The notes: generated from the sequence alone by a model not told the origin. DNA of 64,000 nt from an uncultured Clostridia bacterium (GCA_946403295.1 CAMIZL010000001.1:248001-312000); one strand, 5' to 3'. Numbered from the stretch's first letter, positions 1-10,028 are shown. Numbers and translations are program-made.

Positions 1-1
1 T

Positions 2-1450
2 AAAGTTTTGCTTCTTGCGGCAGTGTTCTTGCCTATGGTAAGCGGCGCAGCTATCCTGTTTCTTAAGCTTAGGAGTGAAAAGATCAGGAATATCGTCACA
101 TTTACCGTGTCGATAGTTAACCTCGCGCTTGTTATCGGTGCAATGGCAGCGGGATACAATGAGTCGTTCGTCCTTTACGACACGGGATTTGTTCTTAAGA
201 TATCGTTCGCGATCGACGGGATGACAAGGTTCTTCGGACTTATTGTTTCCGTGCTCTGGCCTTTCAGTCTCCTTTACGCATATGAATACATGGAAGGGGA
301 AGAGAATAAGAATTCATTCTTTGCCTTCTTTATGATGACGCTCGGCTCGGTGCTCGGAGTTTCGTTCGCAGGCGATCTTTTTACCATGTATGTTTTCTAC
401 GAGCTCATCACGCTGTTTACATTCCCTCTTGTTATGCATGAGAGATCGAAAGAAGCTGTTTCGGCAGGAAGAAAATATCTTGTATACATGCTTGGAGGCG
501 CGGGCTTTGCGCTTATGGGCATAATCGTCGTAATGAACATTTCGGGAACCGTTTCATTTGTTGAGGGCGGATTCCTCGGCACGGCCATATCGCAATACGG
601 TGACCTCATACCTTTTATATTCCTTGTTATGTTCCTCGGATTTGGTGTGAAAGCCGCTGTCATGCCTTTCGGAAAATGGCTTATTTACGCTGCCGTAGCA
701 CCCACGCCTGTCACGGCGCTCCTGCATGCCGTGGCTGTTGTCAAAGCCGGTGCTTTCGCGGTCATAAGGCTAATATATTATTCCTTCGGAACAGAACCCT
801 TGCGCGGCACATATGCGCAATATGCGGCTATGGGATTTTGTATTTTCACGATCCTCTACGGTTCGTACATGGCTGTCAGGATGCCTCATATCAAGAAAAG
901 ACTTGCTTATTCCACCATAAGTAACCTTTCGTACGTGGTTTTTGCGGCATGTATAATGACGCCTATGGGACTTTACGGATCGCTTTCGCATTTCCTTGTT
1001 CATGCGCTCACAAAGATCGCGCTTTTCTTCTGTATCGGTGCCGTTATGCATGTGACGGGCAAAACGCTCATATCGCAGATCGGCGGACTCGGAAAGAAGA
1101 TGAAAGTGATATTTACATGCTTTCTTGTATGTTCGATATGCCTCATCGGAATCCCTCCGTTTTCGGGATTCCTCAGCAAGTTCAACATAATCGAGGCAGC
1201 GATCGAAGAGGGCAGCGTCTATTCCTATATCGGTGCGGGCGCGATAATTGTTTCTGCTATACTTACGGCTATCTATCTTATGACTGTCGCAATCAAAGCT
1301 TTCTTCCCCGAGGGAGGAGTGCCTTGCGAGAATTATGATGAAGCTCATGATCCCGGGATCAGGATGAAAACACCCATCGTTTTGTTTTCATGTGTGATAT
1401 TTGTACTCGGACTGGTCTGGGGTCATATAGAAGGATTTTTGATATTTTAG
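2..1450 (+). CDS. Proton-conducting transporter subunit (complex I subunit 5/MrpD-like), 5' partial
   Basis: Polytopic membrane protein of about 480 visible residues in the Proton_antipo_M family shared by NuoL/M/N and MrpA/D, which move H+ or Na+ across the cytoplasmic membrane. About 14 hydrophobic helices can be followed. Conserved family segments include the early YEFYEL-like stretch (MYVFYELITL), KAAVMPFGKW and PTPVTALLHA in the middle, and PPFSGFLSK near residue 385. The reading frame runs in from upstream with no stop and no ATG at the edge, so the true start lies outside the window. The gene ends 12 bp before a second antiporter-like gene, indicating one operon. Gene pairs of this kind usually belong to a Mrp-type antiporter or an Ech/complex I-like module; the partner genes that would decide are off-window. 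Confidence 0.85.
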   Translation, partial: KVLLLAAVFLPMVSGAAILFLKLRSEKIRNIVTFTVSIVNLALVIGAMAAGYNESFVLYDTGFVLKISFAIDGMTRFFGLIVSVLWPFSLLYAYEYMEGEENKNSFFAFFMMTLGSVLGVSFAGDLFTMYVFYELITLFTFPLVMHERSKEAVSAGRKYLVYMLGGAGFALMGIIVVMNISGTVSFVEGGFLGTAISQYGDLIPFIFLVMFLGFGVKAAVMPFGKWLIYAAVAPTPVTALLHAVAVVKAGAFAVIRLIYYSFGTEPLRGTYAQYAAMGFCIFTILYGSYMAVRMPHIKKRLAYSTISNLSYVVFAACIMTPMGLYGSLSHFLVHALTKIALFFCIGAVMHVTGKTLISQIGGLGKKMKVIFTCFLVCSICLIGIPPFSGFLSKFNIIEAAIEEGSVYSYIGAGAIIVSAILTAIYLMTVAIKAFFPEGGVPCENYDEAHDPGIRMKTPIVLFSCVIFVLGLVWGHIEGFLIF

Positions 1451-1462
1451 GAGGAGGTCCTT

Positions 1463-3403
1463 ATGCTCCCTTTTGAATTAAACCTGAGCGACCTGGTGGG
1501 ACCGGGAATATCGTTCCGTATTGACGGATTCAGGATCGTATACGGTGCGGTCACACTTATCATGTGGCTTTGCAGCACCATGCTCACTCCCGAATATTTC
1601 GGCGCGTCACAAGGCAAGAAAAGATATCATATCTTCAGCTTTTTGACGATGTTTGCTACGCTCGGTGTTTTCTTTTCGGCAGATCTTTATACGACGTTTA
1701 TTTTCTTTGAGATCATGTCTTTTACGTCATATATACTTGTGGTCCATACAAAAAAAGAAGATGCCGTGAGAGCCGGATCGACATATCTTGCCGTTGCGGT
1801 TATCGGCGGTCTTGTTATGCTCATGGGTATCTTTATGCTTTACGATCTTACCGGAACGCTTAGGATCGCGGACCTTAAAGAGCATTGCGGCATGATACTT
1901 TCGTCGTCCGATTCGGGAGAAATAAAGAGACTTGTGGCATCAGCCGTAACGATACTTTTCGGGTTTGCGGCAAAAGCCGGTATGTTCCCGCTTCATGTAT
2001 GGCTTCCCAAAGCACATCCCGTTGCTCCCGCGCCCGCGAGTGCTCTGCTTTCGGGTGTACTTACGAAATGCGGTATATTCGGTATCCTTATCATAGTTAC
2101 CGAGATCATGGCGGGAAGTGTAAAATTCGGTATAGCGCTTTATGTTTTCGGATTCATCACGATGTTTGCGGGTGCGCTTCCTGCTCTGTTTTCAACGGAT
2201 CTTAAGAAAACGCTCGCATGTTCTTCCGTATCCCAGATCGGATTTATCATTGTAGGAGCATCCCTTATACTTCTTCTCGGGGAAGAATGTACACTTGCGG
2301 CAACAGGTACGCTTTTATATATGGTAAATCATTCCATGTTTAAGCTTTGCCTTTTCCTTAGCGCCGGTATCATATATATGAAAAAACACAGCCTCGACCT
2401 TAATGAATTGAGAGGTTTCGGAAGAGACAGGACGTTCCTTAAGATCATATTCCTTGTCGGAGCGCTCGGTATAAGCGGTGTGCCGCTCTTTAGCGGTTAT
2501 GTGAGCAAGACTCTGATACACGAAGGACTTGTGGAATACATACATCACGCGGGTTCATGTGAAGTGATACTTACTGTGAGCGAATGGTTGTTCCTTCTGT
2601 GCGGAGGTATGACGGCTGCGTATATGACAAAGCTCTTCGTTGCAATATTTGTCGAAAAGCCCGCAAAAACCGATGCCGGACACGTTGCTGAGGGCAAAAA
2701 GGACGACCATGCCCATGCCGACACAAAGATCCGTTTTGTAAGCTATTTAAGCGCACTTATTCCAGCCTGCGTGATCCTGTTCTTCGGACTCCTTCCGAAC
2801 CTTTTTATGAGAGGTCTCGGGGTATTTATGAGCGGATTCAATAATTTCACTCTTGCCGGAGAGGGAGAAGAAGTGCTTGCCCATCTGAGCATATTTTCAC
2901 TCGAAAACCTGAAGGGCTCGGCAATATCCCTTTCTTTCGGCGCACTTATTTATATCTTTTTTATAAGACGTTATCTCACAAAGAAAAGTGAAGAGAACGG
3001 AAGAGTATATCTGCAGAAGTGGCCCGCATGGCTTGATATCGAGGAGGTTATCTACAGGCCTTTGCTCATAAAGATCCTGCCCACAGTCCTCGGAGCAATA
3101 TTTAGGTTCATTGCGTCCGTTTTGCCTTCGTTTATTGCGGGGATCGTTTTGAAAGCCGGAAAGCTCATCGCGGCATTCTTCGGAGGATTGTTCGACAAGG
3201 GAGTTTCACTTGTCAGATCTCTGGCATTTAAGGATCTCACGGAGAAAGAACATCCCGTTATCGATAAAGCAAAAGAAGAGATTCGTAAGGTTCAGGAAAA
3301 AGACGAGGTTATCGCATCTTCGATATCCGCAAATTTGTTATTTATCTGCGCCGGTTTGTGTTTAACAATTTTCTTCCTTTTGTACTTGCTATTTTTGAAA
3401 TGA
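1463..3403 (+). CDS. Proton-conducting transporter subunit (NuoL/complex I subunit 5-like) with long C-terminal extension
   Basis: 646-residue polytopic membrane protein, second Proton_antipo_M protein of the operon, preceded by a strong GGAGGAGG ribosome-binding site. The channel core covers roughly residues 80-420 and has the conserved KAGMFPLHVWLPKAHP and APASALLSG segments with their lysine and histidine proton-path residues, then GVPLFSGYVSK. A charged His-rich stretch near residue 410-420 and further helices follow. Residues about 500-600 form an extension with amphipathic helices, a lysine/glutamate-rich segment and a last membrane helix at the C-terminus. It probably works with the preceding subunit in ion translocation. 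Whether the complex is an antiporter or redox-driven cannot be told from two subunits. Confidence 0.85.
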   Translation: MLPFELNLSDLVGPGISFRIDGFRIVYGAVTLIMWLCSTMLTPEYFGASQGKKRYHIFSFLTMFATLGVFFSADLYTTFIFFEIMSFTSYILVVHTKKEDAVRAGSTYLAVAVIGGLVMLMGIFMLYDLTGTLRIADLKEHCGMILSSSDSGEIKRLVASAVTILFGFAAKAGMFPLHVWLPKAHPVAPAPASALLSGVLTKCGIFGILIIVTEIMAGSVKFGIALYVFGFITMFAGALPALFSTDLKKTLACSSVSQIGFIIVGASLILLLGEECTLAATGTLLYMVNHSMFKLCLFLSAGIIYMKKHSLDLNELRGFGRDRTFLKIIFLVGALGISGVPLFSGYVSKTLIHEGLVEYIHHAGSCEVILTVSEWLFLLCGGMTAAYMTKLFVAIFVEKPAKTDAGHVAEGKKDDHAHADTKIRFVSYLSALIPACVILFFGLLPNLFMRGLGVFMSGFNNFTLAGEGEEVLAHLSIFSLENLKGSAISLSFGALIYIFFIRRYLTKKSEENGRVYLQKWPAWLDIEEVIYRPLLIKILPTVLGAIFRFIASVLPSFIAGIVLKAGKLIAAFFGGLFDKGVSLVRSLAFKDLTEKEHPVIDKAKEEIRKVQEKDEVIASSISANLLFICAGLCLTIFFLLYLLFLK

Positions 3404-3414
3404 TGTGTTAATAT
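3386..3414 (+). promoter_or_regulatory. Putative sigma-A promoter for the cheX-like gene
   Basis: TTGCTA (3386-3391) and TAATAT (3409-3414) with a 17-bp spacer. It overlaps the last codons of the antiporter gene and sits 59 bp upstream of the chosen cheX start. Confidence 0.5.
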
Positions 3415-3472
3415 ATTACAAAACGTGAAATCAATTTTGCGGATTGCAATATATAAAAGGAGAGCATGTCAT

Positions 3473-3955
3473 ATGGCACAAGCACTGGATATTAAGTACA
3501 TCAACCCTTTCCTTCAGTCGACACTCACGATTCTCGAGACACTCGGAATGGCAGGCGGAAAAGTAGGTAAACCTTCACTTGCCGACCTTAATTTCCCTGA
3601 AGATACATTCCTTATTCAGGTAGGTGTTACGGGAGAAATGAAGGGTCAGGTTTTCTTTAAGATGACCGATAAGAAGGCTATGAACATTGCAAGTACCATG
3701 ATGATGGGCATGCCCGTGGAATCGCTTGATCCGATGGCCTGCTCGGCACTCGGAGAGCTCGGAAATATGATACTCGGTAATACCGCTACGGTATTTTCCA
3801 TGATGAACATCATATTTGACATCACGCCGCCTCTCTGTATGCACGGAAAGAAGCTTAAACTTCAGTCCGATATACCTGCGCTCGTGATCCCTGTTCTCAT
3901 CAACGACGAAGAATATATAAAGATCTATATCTGTGTAAAAGAAGAAACGAAATGA
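3473..3955 (+). CDS. cheX: CheX-family chemotaxis phosphatase-like protein
   Basis: 160-residue CheC/CheX-family protein. CheX proteins dephosphorylate CheY-P through an ExxN helix motif; here it is GELGNMILGN with E95 and N98. The first half (MAQALDIKYINPF...LETLGM) matches the usual CheX N-terminus, where the protein engages its dimer partner. The start at 3473 is chosen because AAAGGAGA lies 10-15 bases upstream and the CheX fold begins there; the open frame reaches further back to 3425. No other chemotaxis gene is nearby, so the target may be CheY or another response regulator receiver. It is convergent with fapA. The family assignment is firm; the partner is inference. Confidence 0.85.
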   Translation: MAQALDIKYINPFLQSTLTILETLGMAGGKVGKPSLADLNFPEDTFLIQVGVTGEMKGQVFFKMTDKKAMNIASTMMMGMPVESLDPMACSALGELGNMILGNTATVFSMMNIIFDITPPLCMHGKKLKLQSDIPALVIPVLINDEEYIKIYICVKEETK

Positions 3956-3976
3956 TCGTTTGAAAGACCGATTCTT

Positions 3977-5386
3977 TTATTTGTTGTGAATATCGTTGAT
4001 TACCGCAACCTGACCGCCCGACTCGGTAAGATATACATTCGTAAATGTGTCTTTTGTGATGTAATGTAAACCGTTGAGTGTAACATGCACATTCGGGTAG
4101 AGGTATTTTTGAACGGTTATCTTTGATTTAGAATAGTTCTGTGTTTGGAAAAGCTTGGCTTCGAGCTCGCTGTTAAGGCCCGAAAGCTTATGATCGAGTT
4201 CCTGCATGGACTGGATGACCTGTTCGAGCATTTTTGTGATCTTATCTCTTTCCGAAGGATTCTTGATGGATTTAAGCATATCAAGGATCCTTTCGTGTTT
4301 TGCATGAGCTTCTTTGACTGTCTTGATCTCGTTTTCGAGCGCATTTATCTCTTTTACGAGTCTTTCGTTGACACCCGCGGCAACAACGGTCTTAACCTCG
4401 GCCATATTTCCTATGACCGTAGCGTTAATGTTCCCCTGTGTCATGGTAGTGCCGCCGACTATGATGCCGTGACGGCCGGAGATAGTGATATCGCCGCAGC
4501 AGAATACATCACAATTCATCATTGAATTGACGTTAAGATCGCCGTTACAACGTATTTTGGTCTGTTCAAAGAATTTACCCCAGATATCACCGTCAGCTTC
4601 GACATAACCTTTTCCGCCGCCCTGCATGCCGGCTTTTAACTGGATCTCGCCGCCGGCGTAGAGCATGGCACCTTCGACGTTGCCCATGATCGTTATGTTA
4701 TGTTTGGAGCGGATGACAGAACCCATATGGACATTGCCGTGAATGATGATATCACCGTTAAATACGACGTCACCGGTTGTAAGATCGACATCACCCTGTA
4801 TATCAAGAACATTTGTTACGGTAATGGTATCGTTTTTATATTCGATCTTTCCGTCGAGGGAAGAATAATAACTCTTTTTATCGTCCGAGATCGTAAAACC
4901 TGTGCCTTTAAGAGGAGAGAGTTCACGACCGTTTGTGCAATTGAGAACAGCACCCGAAACATTGTATCCGAAATGTCCGGGAGTAGCGGGTATGTATTCG
5001 GCGATCTTCATTCCTTCGTGAACGGGCTCATAGATATCAATATTGTGATAATCAACCGAACCGTCTTCGAGAACCTTCGGATGATTGTCTATCTCTGTTT
5101 TGAAGAGGAGATTAAATTTGCCGTCCGTACCGTTTACGGGAAGCTGTCCCTGAGCGATAAGGTGCTGACGGTCAAAAAGTTTGTTAATGAGTATCGATTG
5201 AAGGAGAGTTTTGTTGATGCCTGCTTTTATGCCGCGCGATGAAAGAAAATCACGGAGCATGTCGGGCGTGATCGATTCGGCAGGAATCTCACCGTTTTCT
5301 GCCGTTTGGGATGAAATATAGATATAAGCGTTCATTTGGTCATCGCTGACACTGGTATTGATATATTTAGACAGATCGATATCCAT
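3977..5386 (-). CDS. FapA/DUF342 family protein
   Basis: 469-residue protein of the FapA (DUF342, flagellar assembly protein A) family and the only confident minus-strand gene in the window. The middle third is a run of glycine- and isoleucine-rich turns (GDVVFNGDIIIHGNV, GEIQLKAGMQGG, GDITISGRHG) that predicts a right-handed beta-helix like polymer-forming/bactofilin-type proteins. A charged coiled coil follows at about residues 365-425, then a short C-terminal beta domain. The start at 5386 has AAAGGAGG seven bases upstream, whereas the frame's earlier Met at 5500 lies upstream of the gene's own -35 element. Biochemical function is not established for the family; roles in flagellar assembly or as a cell-surface/cytoskeletal scaffold have been proposed. 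Confidence 0.85.
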   Translation of the reverse strand: MDIDLSKYINTSVSDDQMNAYIYISSQTAENGEIPAESITPDMLRDFLSSRGIKAGINKTLLQSILINKLFDRQHLIAQGQLPVNGTDGKFNLLFKTEIDNHPKVLEDGSVDYHNIDIYEPVHEGMKIAEYIPATPGHFGYNVSGAVLNCTNGRELSPLKGTGFTISDDKKSYYSSLDGKIEYKNDTITVTNVLDIQGDVDLTTGDVVFNGDIIIHGNVHMGSVIRSKHNITIMGNVEGAMLYAGGEIQLKAGMQGGGKGYVEADGDIWGKFFEQTKIRCNGDLNVNSMMNCDVFCCGDITISGRHGIIVGGTTMTQGNINATVIGNMAEVKTVVAAGVNERLVKEINALENEIKTVKEAHAKHERILDMLKSIKNPSERDKITKMLEQVIQSMQELDHKLSGLNSELEAKLFQTQNYSKSKITVQKYLYPNVHVTLNGLHYITKDTFTNVYLTESGGQVAVINDIHNK

Positions 5387-5465
5387 ATCTTCATCCTCCT
5401 TTTCCGGCATCTTGTGGAAAAACAGAAATTGCCATATGCCATTTATCGCCTTATATCCTAACCTT

Positions 5466-5494
5466 ATTATACTAAGGAAATTATGAAACCGCAA
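5466..5494 (-). promoter_or_regulatory. Sigma-A promoter for fapA
   Basis: On the minus strand TTGCGG (5494-5489) is followed after 17 bp by a perfect TATAAT (5471-5466). The transcript would start near 5459, about 70 bases before the ATG at 5386. Confidence 0.65.
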
Positions 5495-5574
5495 TAACAA
5501 GATATATATGAAAGAACAAGGAAAGCTCCACCGAAAAAAAGAATCGAAAAGTTTAGGTTACAAACTCAACATAC

Positions 5575-5603
5575 TTGAAGCTGAATTTGCCATGTGGTAA
5601 AAT
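5575..5603 (+). promoter_or_regulatory. Sigma-A promoter for the phosphoglucomutase operon
   Basis: TTGAAG (5575-5580), 17-bp spacer, TAAAAT (5598-5603). It excludes the upstream in-frame start at 5575 for the mutase and supports the ATG at 5650. Confidence 0.6.
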
Positions 5604-5649
5604 TATCTATGTATTTTCTCATATCACAAAAGATTACAGGAGAATAATT

Positions 5650-7377
5650 ATGAACGACTACATGAAAGAATACAATTACTGGCTCAGCAGCGATACTTTC
5701 GACAGCGAAACGCGCAAAGAACTCGAGAATATCAAGAACGACGAAAACGAGATCAAAGACAGATTTTTTAAGAATCTCGAGTTCGGTACCGGTGGACTCA
5801 GAGGTGTTATCGGAGCGGGTACAAACCGCATGAACATCTACACCGTCAGAAAAGCATCACAGGGCCTTGCAGATATAATCAATTCGAAGGGCGGAGCAGA
5901 TAAGGGCGTTGCAATAGCATACGACTCACGCCACATGTCGATAGAATTCAGCCGTGAGGCAGCTCTTACACTTAATGCCAACGGCATCAAAACATACAGA
6001 TTCGAATCACTTCGTCCCACACCCGAACTTTCTTTTGCTCTTCGTACACTCGGATGTATTGCCGGTATCGTTGTTACGGCGAGCCATAATCCGCCCGAAT
6101 ATAACGGCTACAAAGTATACTGGGAAGACGGTGCGCAGATCACCGCACCCCTTGATGACGAGATTATAAGTAAAGTCAATTCCATAACCGACTTTTCGCT
6201 CCTTAAGACGATCAGTCTCGAAGAAGCCGAAAAGAAAGGCCTTTATAATACAATAGGGAAAGAGATCGACGACAAGTATATCGATACTCTTGAGAAGCTT
6301 GTTTTAAGACCCGACGCGATCAAGGCCGCATCCGACATGAAGATCGTTTACACGCCTCTTCACGGAACAGGACTCATGCCCGTCACAAGGATTCTTGACA
6401 GACTTGGATTTAAGAATGTCTATGTCGTTCCCGAGCAGGAAAAACCCGACGGAGATTTCCCTACTGTCGGTTATCCGAATCCCGAGGATCCGAACGTATT
6501 TAAGCTTGCTCTCGAGCTTGCAAAGAAAGTCGATGCGGATCTTATACTTGCAACAGACCCCGATGCCGACAGACTCGGTGTTTATGCAAAGAATTCAAAA
6601 ACCGGAGAATATGTTCCTTTCACCGGAAACATGAGCGGAACCGTAATCTGTGAATATCAGCTCTCCACAAAAAAAGAGCTTGGAATGCTTCCCGCAAACG
6701 GCGCGGTAGTCAAGACCATCGTTTCTTCAAACATGTGCGACAGAGTTGCGGAGGCATATAACTGCGATCTTATCGAAGTTCTTACCGGTTTTAAATATAT
6801 CGGAGAACAGATCAAATTATTCGAACAGGGCAAGAAGAACAACACGTATCTTTTCGGATACGAAGAGTCTTACGGCTGTCTTATCGGTACACATGCAAGA
6901 GACAAAGATGCTATCGTTGCCGTAATGGGACTTTGTGAAGCTGCTTCATACTACAGACAGCAGGGACTTACGCTCTATGATAAGATGCTCGACATGTATG
7001 AAAAATACGGATATTACATGGAGGGAGCTGTTTCCGTTACGATGAAGGGTGTAGACGGAGCCGAAAGGATCAAGGCTATACTTGAAAATCTCAGAAAGAA
7101 TCCTATTACATCGCTTGCGGGAGCCAAAGTTATCGAAAGCAGGGATTACCTTAACAATACCGTTGTAAGTGCCGGTTCAAGCGAAACCAAAGAAACAGGC
7201 CTTCCGAAGTCAAACGTACTCTATTATGTTCTCGAGAACGATGAATGGTGCTGCGTGAGACCTTCCGGAACAGAGCCGAAGATAAAATTCTATTTCGGTA
7301 TCAGGGGCAGCAGCATGGAAGATGCAAAAGCCCGTTATGCATTATTTGATAAAGAGATTAAAAAGCTCGGAGAATGA
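5650..7377 (+). CDS. pgcA: Phospho-sugar mutase (phosphoglucomutase/phosphomannomutase)
   Basis: 575-residue alpha-D-phosphohexomutase interconverting glucose-1-phosphate and glucose-6-phosphate (or the mannose isomers). It has the catalytic phosphoserine loop TASHNP with S145, the metal loop DPDADRLG, the sugar-binding GYEESYGCL segment and the C-terminal phosphate loop RPSGTEPKIK, in the usual four-domain order. Length fits the Gram-positive PgcA type. The ATG at 5650 follows AGGAGAA. In the cytoplasm it would supply glucose-1-phosphate for UDP-glucose, glycogen or cell-wall glycolipid. It ends 9 bp before the hybrid kinase gene, so both probably share one transcript. Substrate preference cannot be read from sequence alone. 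Confidence 0.93.
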   Translation: MNDYMKEYNYWLSSDTFDSETRKELENIKNDENEIKDRFFKNLEFGTGGLRGVIGAGTNRMNIYTVRKASQGLADIINSKGGADKGVAIAYDSRHMSIEFSREAALTLNANGIKTYRFESLRPTPELSFALRTLGCIAGIVVTASHNPPEYNGYKVYWEDGAQITAPLDDEIISKVNSITDFSLLKTISLEEAEKKGLYNTIGKEIDDKYIDTLEKLVLRPDAIKAASDMKIVYTPLHGTGLMPVTRILDRLGFKNVYVVPEQEKPDGDFPTVGYPNPEDPNVFKLALELAKKVDADLILATDPDADRLGVYAKNSKTGEYVPFTGNMSGTVICEYQLSTKKELGMLPANGAVVKTIVSSNMCDRVAEAYNCDLIEVLTGFKYIGEQIKLFEQGKKNNTYLFGYEESYGCLIGTHARDKDAIVAVMGLCEAASYYRQQGLTLYDKMLDMYEKYGYYMEGAVSVTMKGVDGAERIKAILENLRKNPITSLAGAKVIESRDYLNNTVVSAGSSETKETGLPKSNVLYYVLENDEWCCVRPSGTEPKIKFYFGIRGSSMEDAKARYALFDKEIKKLGE

Positions 7378-7386
7378 GAGGGATAT

Positions 7387-9912
7387 ATGCATAAATTCAC
7401 TGAACGTGGTCTCGAGTTGATCAATACTCTGTATTCCGATTGCATCGGCTATTTTGTATGCGATCTTACGTCGGATACTGTCGTTCAGGGACTTTATAAG
7501 CAGTCACCGGACGGCTCCTCGACTCTTAAGAGAGATATTTCGGGGAGCGGTTACTCCGAATATATTGATTCGTTTATTTCACGTCACGGTGTTGTTGACG
7601 GTGAAAAATACAGATCAATGGTCACCAACGAAAAACTCATTGCGCAATTTTTGTCGGGATCGAGAAAGACTACCATCCATATTCAGACAGACGAGCAGGG
7701 CATCGTTCATTACTACGAAGTTGCCTTTTGTATGTATAAAGATCACGAGAACGATGTCATGTGCGTCGTTGCGTTAAAAGACGAGACCAGTACGATCTCA
7801 GCCGCCAAAGGAAGCGAATTTAAGGATGTTATCATAAGTTCGCTGGCAGCCGATTTCGGCCTGGTTTCTTATGTTAATCTGGATACTTCGATATCCGTTA
7901 TTGTCAGGGTCAATGATGTTTTTGAGGATTATCCTTCCGAAGTAACCAATCTTTTTTTTGAGGACAGGATAAAGATATTTGCCGAAAAATATGTATTTGT
8001 TGCCGACAGGGAAAAATTCAAGTTCAAATTATCGGCAGAGACCATTATTTCGGAATTATCCCTCAACGATATCTATATCTTTACGTTCCGTGCTTCTATG
8101 AACGGTTCCGTAAAATATTACCAGGTTAAGATCTTAAAGAATTACGGAAAAAACGATGAACATATAGTTATCTGCGGCGTCAGGAACATCGATGAAGAGA
8201 TGCGTCACGAACTCGAACAGAGGAACACGATCGAAGGCATGTTGCGTAAAGCCAGGATCGATCAGCTCGAAATGGACGAGAAGGATCATGAGCGCGTTCG
8301 CCGTGAAGAAGAGCTCCGCCGCAATCATCAGATCATCGAGATCCTTGCGAGCGAATATTCTTCCGTATATTTCGTTGACCTCATCACTGACAAGCTGACG
8401 ACTTATTCGATGAACGACGATATCGAGAGAGATCTCGGAGGTATCTTCAGGCGCGGTATACGTTATTCCGATGCCTATGAACTCTATGTGACCAAATACA
8501 TATATGAAGACGACAAGGAAATGATGAGAAGGTCGGGATCGATCTCAAACATTATTTCAAATCTGACCGACCAGAAGTCATATACCGTTAATTTCAGATC
8601 TTCCAATGACGGTAATCCGCAGTATTGTGAGATGAAATTCGTTAAGGTCGGCAACGACAGGATACCAAAGGCCGTTGCGCTTGCGTTCGCGAACAAGGAT
8701 TCGGAGATCAGACGCGAGAACGAAAGACAATTACAGCTCGAAGAAGCAAAAGCGAGAGCTGAAGCAGCCAACAAAGCAAAGAGTTCATTCCTCTTCAATA
8801 TGTCGCATGACATAAGAACTCCCATGAATGCCATTATGGGATTCGCAAATATGGCTCTAAAGTATATCGATGATAAAGAAAAGACAAAGGAATGCCTCGA
8901 AAAGATCGATATTTCGGGAAAGCATCTTGTTGCGCTCATAAACGATGTCCTTGATATGGCAAGGATCGAAAGCGGAAAAGTTACCATTGAAGAAAACAGC
9001 GTAAATATGGAGGCGCTTGCGGATTCCATACTTTCCATCGTGTGTGAGAATGCAGAGAACAACGGTCTTACGCTCATAAAGAAATTCAAAGGACTGCATA
9101 ATGCAAACGTATATGCCGACAGCCTGCGAATTTCACAGGTGCTCATAAACGTTATAGGAAATTCGATAAAATACACAAAGCCCGGCGGAACGATAGTGTT
9201 CTCCATCAATAAGACCATGTCGATGAAAGCCGGTTATACGTCTTTTGTCATGAAGATATCCGATAACGGTATCGGTATGAGCAAGGAATTTGTGGATCAC
9301 GTTTTTGAGTCCTTCAGCCGTGAAAAGTCATCAACGGTTTCCGGTATTCAGGGATCGGGTCTCGGAATGGCCATCACGCAGGAACTTGTGAGGATGATGA
9401 ACGGTTCGATCACGATCGACAGCGAAATAAACGTGGGAACAACCGTAACGATACGTTTCTCCTTCAGAAACAGTACCGATCTTCCCAAAAAGATCAACGA
9501 GACGGAGCAGGCAGAAACAGTTTCGCTCAAAGGACTCAGAGTTCTGCTTGTAGAGGATAATGAGCTTAACCGCGAAATCGCAAAAGATATCCTTGAGAGC
9601 GAAGGAATTGAAGTTTGTGAAGCGGAAGACGGATCGGTTGCGGTATCAAAGGTACTTGAGAACAAGAAAAATCCGTTCGACGTGATCCTGATGGATATTC
9701 AAATGCCTTACATGGACGGATATAAAGCGACGTCCGAGATAAGACATTTGAGAAATAAGAAGATTCGTGACATACCGATAATCGCAATGACCGCAAACGC
9801 GTTTGAAGAAGATAAACAAAGAGCCATATCATGCGGCATGAACGATCATCTTACAAAACCTATAAACAATAGCGAACTTATACGGGCTTTGGCCAAATAC
9901 ACAAAAGAATAG
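7387..9912 (+). CDS. Soluble hybrid histidine kinase/response regulator with PAS-like sensor repeats
   Basis: 841-residue hybrid sensor kinase without membrane helices or signal peptide, hence cytoplasmic. The N-terminal 450 residues contain about three related PAS-like blocks (roughly 15-150, 160-290 and 325-450) separated by a charged helix. A coiled linker rich in Ala/Glu/Lys leads to the dimerization helix MSHDIRTPMNA with phospho-acceptor H474. The ATPase domain shows the N box (NVIGNSIKYT), DNGIGM and GSGLGM. A receiver domain closes the protein, with phospho-acceptor D770 in MDIQMPYMDG. No HPt or output domain is fused, so phosphate probably passes to a separate protein. It follows the mutase by 9 bp. 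The ligand is unknown. Confidence 0.9.
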   Translation: MHKFTERGLELINTLYSDCIGYFVCDLTSDTVVQGLYKQSPDGSSTLKRDISGSGYSEYIDSFISRHGVVDGEKYRSMVTNEKLIAQFLSGSRKTTIHIQTDEQGIVHYYEVAFCMYKDHENDVMCVVALKDETSTISAAKGSEFKDVIISSLAADFGLVSYVNLDTSISVIVRVNDVFEDYPSEVTNLFFEDRIKIFAEKYVFVADREKFKFKLSAETIISELSLNDIYIFTFRASMNGSVKYYQVKILKNYGKNDEHIVICGVRNIDEEMRHELEQRNTIEGMLRKARIDQLEMDEKDHERVRREEELRRNHQIIEILASEYSSVYFVDLITDKLTTYSMNDDIERDLGGIFRRGIRYSDAYELYVTKYIYEDDKEMMRRSGSISNIISNLTDQKSYTVNFRSSNDGNPQYCEMKFVKVGNDRIPKAVALAFANKDSEIRRENERQLQLEEAKARAEAANKAKSSFLFNMSHDIRTPMNAIMGFANMALKYIDDKEKTKECLEKIDISGKHLVALINDVLDMARIESGKVTIEENSVNMEALADSILSIVCENAENNGLTLIKKFKGLHNANVYADSLRISQVLINVIGNSIKYTKPGGTIVFSINKTMSMKAGYTSFVMKISDNGIGMSKEFVDHVFESFSREKSSTVSGIQGSGLGMAITQELVRMMNGSITIDSEINVGTTVTIRFSFRNSTDLPKKINETEQAETVSLKGLRVLLVEDNELNREIAKDILESEGIEVCEAEDGSVAVSKVLENKKNPFDVILMDIQMPYMDGYKATSEIRHLRNKKIRDIPIIAMTANAFEEDKQRAISCGMNDHLTKPINNSELIRALAKYTKE

Positions 9913-10028
9913 ACCGCTCTTTACTTTTGAACGGAAATGTGAGAAAATATCACGCGGTAAACCGAGGATGCCCATAAACGGCTTGAACGGTTAATGATAA
10001 AAAACAAAGAAACGAAAGGAGTTTCAAC

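Noticed and set aside
5575-5649. Upstream in-frame start for the phosphoglucomutase
   Set aside because: It falls within the -35/-10 promoter and lacks a ribosome-binding site; the family N-terminus fits the ATG at 5650.
8484-9218. Minus-strand open frame of 244 codons opposite the hybrid kinase
   Set aside because: Shadow of the histidine kinase core, which has intact H, N and G boxes in the other strand.
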